From Branchiostoma floridae (lineage: Eukaryota > Chordata > Leptocardii > Amphioxiformes > Branchiostomatidae), in assembly GCF_000003815.2 (NCBI RefSeq), contig NC_049983.1, forward strand, positions 29,068,420 through 29,130,419: a stretch of 62,000 nt of DNA. The letters run 5' to 3'. Shown one piece after another: positions 58,901 through 62,000 of this stretch. A model generated the notes under the pieces. That model saw nothing but the letters and a program-made list of their open reading frames with translations, had not been told where the DNA came from and searched no databases. The position numbers were made by a program, and so were the translations under genes. The first letter of the stretch is position 1; each line of letters opens with the position of its first letter.

Positions 58901-61835
58901 AATATGATGAAGGTAAAAAAAAACATCATTGCGTACACATGTTCTGTGGATAAGGCATACACTGACGGATTATTTCCCTTTATTTTGACTGATTGTAATC
59001 TTATTCACTTTTTCCCCTCTACAGAATGCAGATTCCTCCAGACCGAATGACCAGGCAGGGCACTTGTTAGTACAGGTGAGACACATCATTTTGAATCAGT
59101 AAATTAAAACCTTTTTATCTACAATTCAGGGTCCGACTTTCTTGTTGAGTCGTGGCAAGTGATATAGGCGCCATTAGTGTAGTGGGATCCGGGGGCATCC
59201 ATGGTGCAGAGTTTGGGAAAATTTTAAGTTAAAATGGCGCATGCTAAGTTATCCTGAAGGCCAAAATTACTGTCAGAGGTGTCACAGTAAAAGACTGTGA
59301 CCACAAATGACCTAATGGTATCCCTGGACAATCAGAATTTCATGCTTGTCAGAGGATCTGCTCCCCAGTGTAAGGGCTTTCAATTTCTTGATATTATAAG
59401 AAAAGCGTCCAAATGACACCATGACGCATGCCTGGCTAAAAGCCTGGTTGCATTTTTCATCAAACCTAAGAAAACTTATCTTTCCCCCACAAGGTCACAG
59501 CGGTGCTGCGAAACATGGCAGACAGTTCCGGAAACCGTGACAAGTTTCTGACACAGGGTGTGGTCAGGGAGCTCCTCTCTGTGATTGGCTGTTACTATGG
59601 AGACAGTGACCTCATGCTGAACTGCTCCAGAATACACAGGTACGGTCAAGGTCAACAGGTGTGTACTGGGATAGGTGTGAAATTCAACTGTAAGGAATTA
59701 CACAGTCAAAGTCAAAATTGTCCAAGAAGAATGCAGAGAACTGATAAAATATGGTGGTCACTATGAATATACTAAGTAGTGTCAGTGGGAAAATTGTCTA
59801 TATAGTACGGGACTGCCAAAAGGTGGTCACATTGGCCAGGGGGTCCTTATGTAGAGGTGGTCACTTGTGCAGGTTTGATAATACTTATAAAGTCTGGTGT
59901 GTCTAAGTGAATGCCTTGTGACTTTTACCTACGAATTCTTACTTTCTACAAGGTGACTTAAAAGGTGGTTGTTTATTAGGCAGCATTTGTTTTTTTAACA
60001 GGATAGGTGGAAGGTTTATTTATCGTAATTTTTTGTAGTTTGTTTGTAGCAGTAGAACCTTAGTTTGAATGTCGTTTATACCTTTGACCTTCACAGTAAG
60101 CTGACCTTGAGCACAGACTGCTGCGTGGTGATGTCACAGGACAAGACATGCTTCAAGAACTACCTCAGACTGCTCCAGAAGTACCAGAAGAAGGAGGTAA
60201 GGAACAACTTCTAAAGGGCTGTCCTGAAACTTGTTAAGCTGCCAAAACATGTACCTGATATATCCGGCATACAGATATATGCCTTGTGTGCTGTGCCCGG
60301 TTATTACTGGAATTGGGTATTCCCACCCAAGTTAAAAGCATTGTGCGAGTATAACCCGCGAAACCCAGAAGTTAGGGGCATCGGCCTTGTCCAAGGGTTT
60401 CTTTTCAGAGGTTAGTGGTCAAATCCTGGTACTGAAAGCATTTTTTTGGGCTGTAACTCTGGCAGCTTGAGGGTTAAGAAAATATCTTGCTTGAGCAAAG
60501 CTTTAGAAGGAATTTTTCAACCCATCATGTTAACAACACAGAAGTTTTGTTACACCATTTGTAATATGACTCATAAATTTGTTACCTAAAGACGTGACAA
60601 TGCACATGAATAGTTTGACAGTAATGATTGATAATTTGCCAAGGTATGTCTATTCAGATTTGGCATAGGTGAATACCTCTGAAGTAGATAGGTTCAACTG
60701 TCTATTGTGTGATTTGCATTGTATATGCTTATTGCAAGGCCATCAGAATTCCAATACAAAGTACCAAGAAGATTATTTCTGTGCCAAATCTTAAAATCTT
60801 GTTTTTCTTCATGCTTCCTGAACCATAGAGAGCAAAGGTATATTAATTTCTATTTTCTCCTACAGACTTGTCTCAGTTCAAAGAAGGATATATTGTTTTC
60901 CTTGCTGTTACATCTATCTATTTAAGAAGCTTCAGAGTTTTTTTGTATAAGCTTTAGGCTGAGGTTAATTGTGAACTGATGTGTATGTCTGTTGTATTTA
61001 CATTAGGCATCAGATATAATTATGCTGGTTCATCTTGATCCGCCAGCATGTAGTTGCGGCTATTTCTTGTCATTTCCAAGGGGATGGCATGATTGTGTTT
61101 TTCTAGATCGTTGTGTTTATTGTTTGTGTTTGTTCTCGTTGCCGACAGGACCTCGTAGTGCGGGTATTGTTCATCCTGGGGAATCTCTCGGCAAAGTCTG
61201 AGGACGCTCGCCTCGCACTGTTCCACCAACATGGCTGCATGGAGACGCTACTGGGCGTGCTCAGGACCTTCCTGGACTTGGACATAAAGGTGAGTCAGGC
61301 TGGCGGAGTTCACCTTTATCTGTGGGGTAACTTATATCCGTTGTTTTCAAAAGGTGAGTCAGGCTAGTGGAGGTAATGCTAGTTAACCTTTATCCACGGG
61401 GTAACCTATATCTGTTGTTTTCAAAAGGTGAGTCAGGCTGGAAGTTAACGCTAGTTTACTCTTTTCCGCGCGCTAACCTATATCCGTTGTTTCTAAAAAG
61501 AAAGTAGTTACAAATTGTCCAAATAACAGACATTGGTTTCAAACTGCAATATTTTCAAAATCTGTATCACATGTTATCTTCTATTCGTAGAATATTGATC
61601 AACTGATCATTTCAGCACAGAATGCAAGAAAGTTGTTCATTCACCCCTTTCAACAATGTTTTAATAGGTGGAAAGGATAGTTTCTTGCATCTCAAGTCTC
61701 TACTTACATTCTCTAACTAAGACTTGAAGATGACTTGAAGACATTTTCTCCTTCCAGGCTGCAAGTGAAGACGGCAAAGTTGTGGACGGAGAGGGTAAAA
61801 CTGGACCGAGTAAAACTGAAGATGTCATGATTAAG
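52917..61835 (+). CDS. ARMC2: Armadillo repeat-containing protein 2, exons 1-13 (3' end off window)
   Basis: Coding exons: 52917-53134 (exon begins 52852), 53502-53574, 54703-54868, 55746-55947, 56406-56605, 57071-57246, 57835-57937, 58417-58589, 59025-59075, 59494-59639, 60097-60196, 61149-61289 and 61758-61835. All phases agree, giving 609 codons. The N-terminus (SQIINEARQSVRTIRTNRPF, TPREGERRLFG) and exon 2 (SDSRPTSSTKLSPL) match vertebrate ARMC2. So do EALFWNTSVLPIL, RRSALLKTLYKLIDI, LKVSGKNLTNVCKLVFKIS, LLVQVTAVLRNMADSS and DLVVRVLFILGNLSAK. From exon 6 the protein is armadillo-type helical repeat. ARMC2 is needed for axonemal central-pair assembly in sperm flagella (family knowledge). 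The ATG pair at 52917/52920 is the first in the exon. Several exons have partial local copies. Confidence 0.95.
53600..54690. other. ARMC2 intron 2
   Basis: No exon seen. Contains the dispersed repeat at 54413-54570 shared with 37235-37410. Confidence 0.5.
54946..55028 (+). CDS. ARMC2 exon 3 copy 1 (83 nt, candidate alternative exon)
   Basis: This copies the 3' 82 nt of exon 3, preceded by a (CA)n tract ending cag|c and followed by the same donor g|gtaggtta. Six differences from the parent codons, all synonymous (two GAT/GAC, CTG/TTG, CAG/CAA, GCT/GCG, GTG/GTC). Entry phase 2 and exit phase 1 let it splice from exon 1 (ending AG|) to exon 4 (starting G A) in frame, skipping exons 2 and 3. 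Splicing after exon 3 would shift the frame to an early TGA. Not confirmed as expressed. Confidence 0.5.
55114..55196 (+). CDS. ARMC2 exon 3 copy 2 (83 nt, candidate alternative exon)
   Basis: Same structure as copy 1: a CA-rich upstream tract with cag|c, and donor gatg|gtaggt. Five differences from exon 3, all synonymous (GCC/GCA, GAT/GAC, CTG/CTC, AGA/AGG, GCT/GCA). Frame-compatible only between exons 1 and 4. Confidence 0.5.
55355..55437 (+). CDS. ARMC2 exon 3 copy 3 (83 nt, candidate alternative exon)
   Basis: Identical to copy 2 except GTG to ATG (Val to Met). Keeps the acceptor and donor. Confidence 0.48.
56042..56082. repeat. Perfect 18-bp inverted repeat with 5-nt loop in ARMC2 intron 4
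   Basis: 'ggaatgggattgaagtgg' (56042-56059) is exactly inverted at 56065-56082 around 'agatc'. In RNA it would form a strong hairpin about 95 nt after the exon 4 donor. Confidence 0.9.
56939..56969 (+). pseudogene. Partial copy of ARMC2 exon 6 start with splice acceptor
   Basis: 'ccacag|acaagaagcacc' repeats the acceptor and first ten codons of exon 6 (57071). The three differences are synonymous (CGC/CGT, ACG/ACT, CTG/CTC), then a TGA stop follows at the breakpoint. Non-functional as an exon. Confidence 0.8.
57541..57749. mobile_element. MITE-like element with ~45-bp terminal inverted repeats
   Basis: 'acatcaactcacataattcc' and 'taccataatactgccacat' at the left are inverted at 57702-57749. 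The central 115 bp is AT-rich and non-coding. Lies in ARMC2 intron 6. Confidence 0.75.
58022..58260 (+). repeat. tRNA-derived SINE in ARMC2 intron 7
   Basis: The A-box-like 'ggtggagtggttagg' and B-box-like 'ggtttgattcc' (58068) are followed by the body shared with 178-405 ('gtacctgactttggtt', 'cacagtggataacaaccca'). A piece of the SINE tail recurs at 58321-58362, where it is part of a small duplication that also copies the exon 8 start region. Confidence 0.7.
58601..58703 (+). repeat. Two partial tandem copies of ARMC2 exon 8 3' end with donors
   Basis: 58601-58631 and 58641-58703 repeat the last 30 and 63 nt of exon 8, each followed by GTAAGTA. Together with exon 8 they remain open in one frame through 58700, so use of the downstream donors would add residues in frame. 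Differences are mostly synonymous, apart from Met/Val, Gly/Ala and the final codon (ACC versus ATG). Confidence 0.75.
59805..59880. repeat. Fragment of the 31994-32478 TIR family
   Basis: 'aggtggtcac.ttggccagg' and 'gaggtggtcacttg.gcaggtttga' match the subterminal and terminal sequence of the Tc1/mariner-like element. Confidence 0.55.
60200..61140. other. ARMC2 intron 11, nothing further recognised
   Basis: No exon or repeat could be supported in this interval. Confidence 0.4.
61284..61500 (+). repeat. Tandem repeat of the exon 12 donor region
   Basis: 'aaaggtgagtcaggct' occurs at the true donor (GT at 61290) and again at 61351 and 61425. Each is separated by 'taacctatatccgttgtttt' variants, at periods of 64 and 74 bp. 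Three near-identical donors therefore lie in series. Confidence 0.8.
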
Positions 61836-62000
61836 GTGAGCTTTTGGTTTCTTCCAATATTGCTCAAGGAATACAGTGTCAATACTTTATGACTGAGGTC
61901 CCTTTTTCATATTCTCTTTGGATATGCATCTTGTACTCTTCAGTATAAGCCTGGTGTGTTCTGCCATGAAACAGTTTACCGGGTATGTAAAACAAACAAA

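Overview
This is a stretch of draft eukaryotic genome, most likely from an amphioxus (Branchiostoma). That is an inference. It rests on spliced animal genes with GT-AG introns, a leucine-rich-repeat receptor exon of the kind expanded in amphioxus, very dense small transposons, and many near-identical local copies such as arise when a highly heterozygous diploid is assembled. Ten runs of N interrupt the window. Nine are about 100 bases and are probably arbitrary placeholders; one, at 9792-10511, is 720 bases.

Layout. 470-2882 (minus) holds six exons of the C-terminal half of a FAM50/XAP5 nuclear protein. 3030-4190 (minus) is a LINE 3' end. 5793-7844 (plus) encodes a C2H2-finger protein running into a family-B (protein-primed type) DNA polymerase exonuclease domain. 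A further exon of the same protein family lies in inverted orientation at 7862-8029. 9329-10770 (plus) is an LRR receptor exon. 10.8-23 kb is repeat-dominated: LINE fragments, CA arrays, a 15-unit 34/35-bp minisatellite, SINEs, and a segmental duplication (about 12.4-14.9 kb versus 18.0-22.3 kb) interrupted by a LINE. 23.7-26 kb (plus) is the 5' part of a C2H2 / ExoX-C-terminal-like / DUF6729-like gene with a CCAAT/YY1 promoter. 26-40 kb is AT-rich and intergenic or intronic, with MITEs, a 5S-rRNA-derived sequence, tandem repeats and two unassigned minus-strand candidate exons.

40230-47245 (minus) carries seven phase-consistent exons of HAUS5, an augmin subunit; its last exon is not seen. Its 5' end has NRF1-, ETS- and YY1-like sites. 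A 2150-bp Harbinger-like element with TAA target duplications follows at 47560-49709, then a perfect-looking RFX X-box at 50057. 52917-61835 (plus) carries thirteen phase-consistent exons (609 codons) of ARMC2, a ciliary/sperm axoneme protein, running off the right edge.

The most interesting signal is in ARMC2. Exon 3 is followed by three 83-nt copies of its 3' part, embedded in CA repeats. They keep a splice acceptor and donor and differ from the parent almost only at synonymous sites. Each is frame-compatible with a splice from exon 1 to exon 4. Partial copies of ARMC2 exons 6 and 8 and HAUS5 exon 5 show a similar bias. The rival explanations are alternative exons under selection, gene conversion, or haplotype fragments misassembled in tandem.
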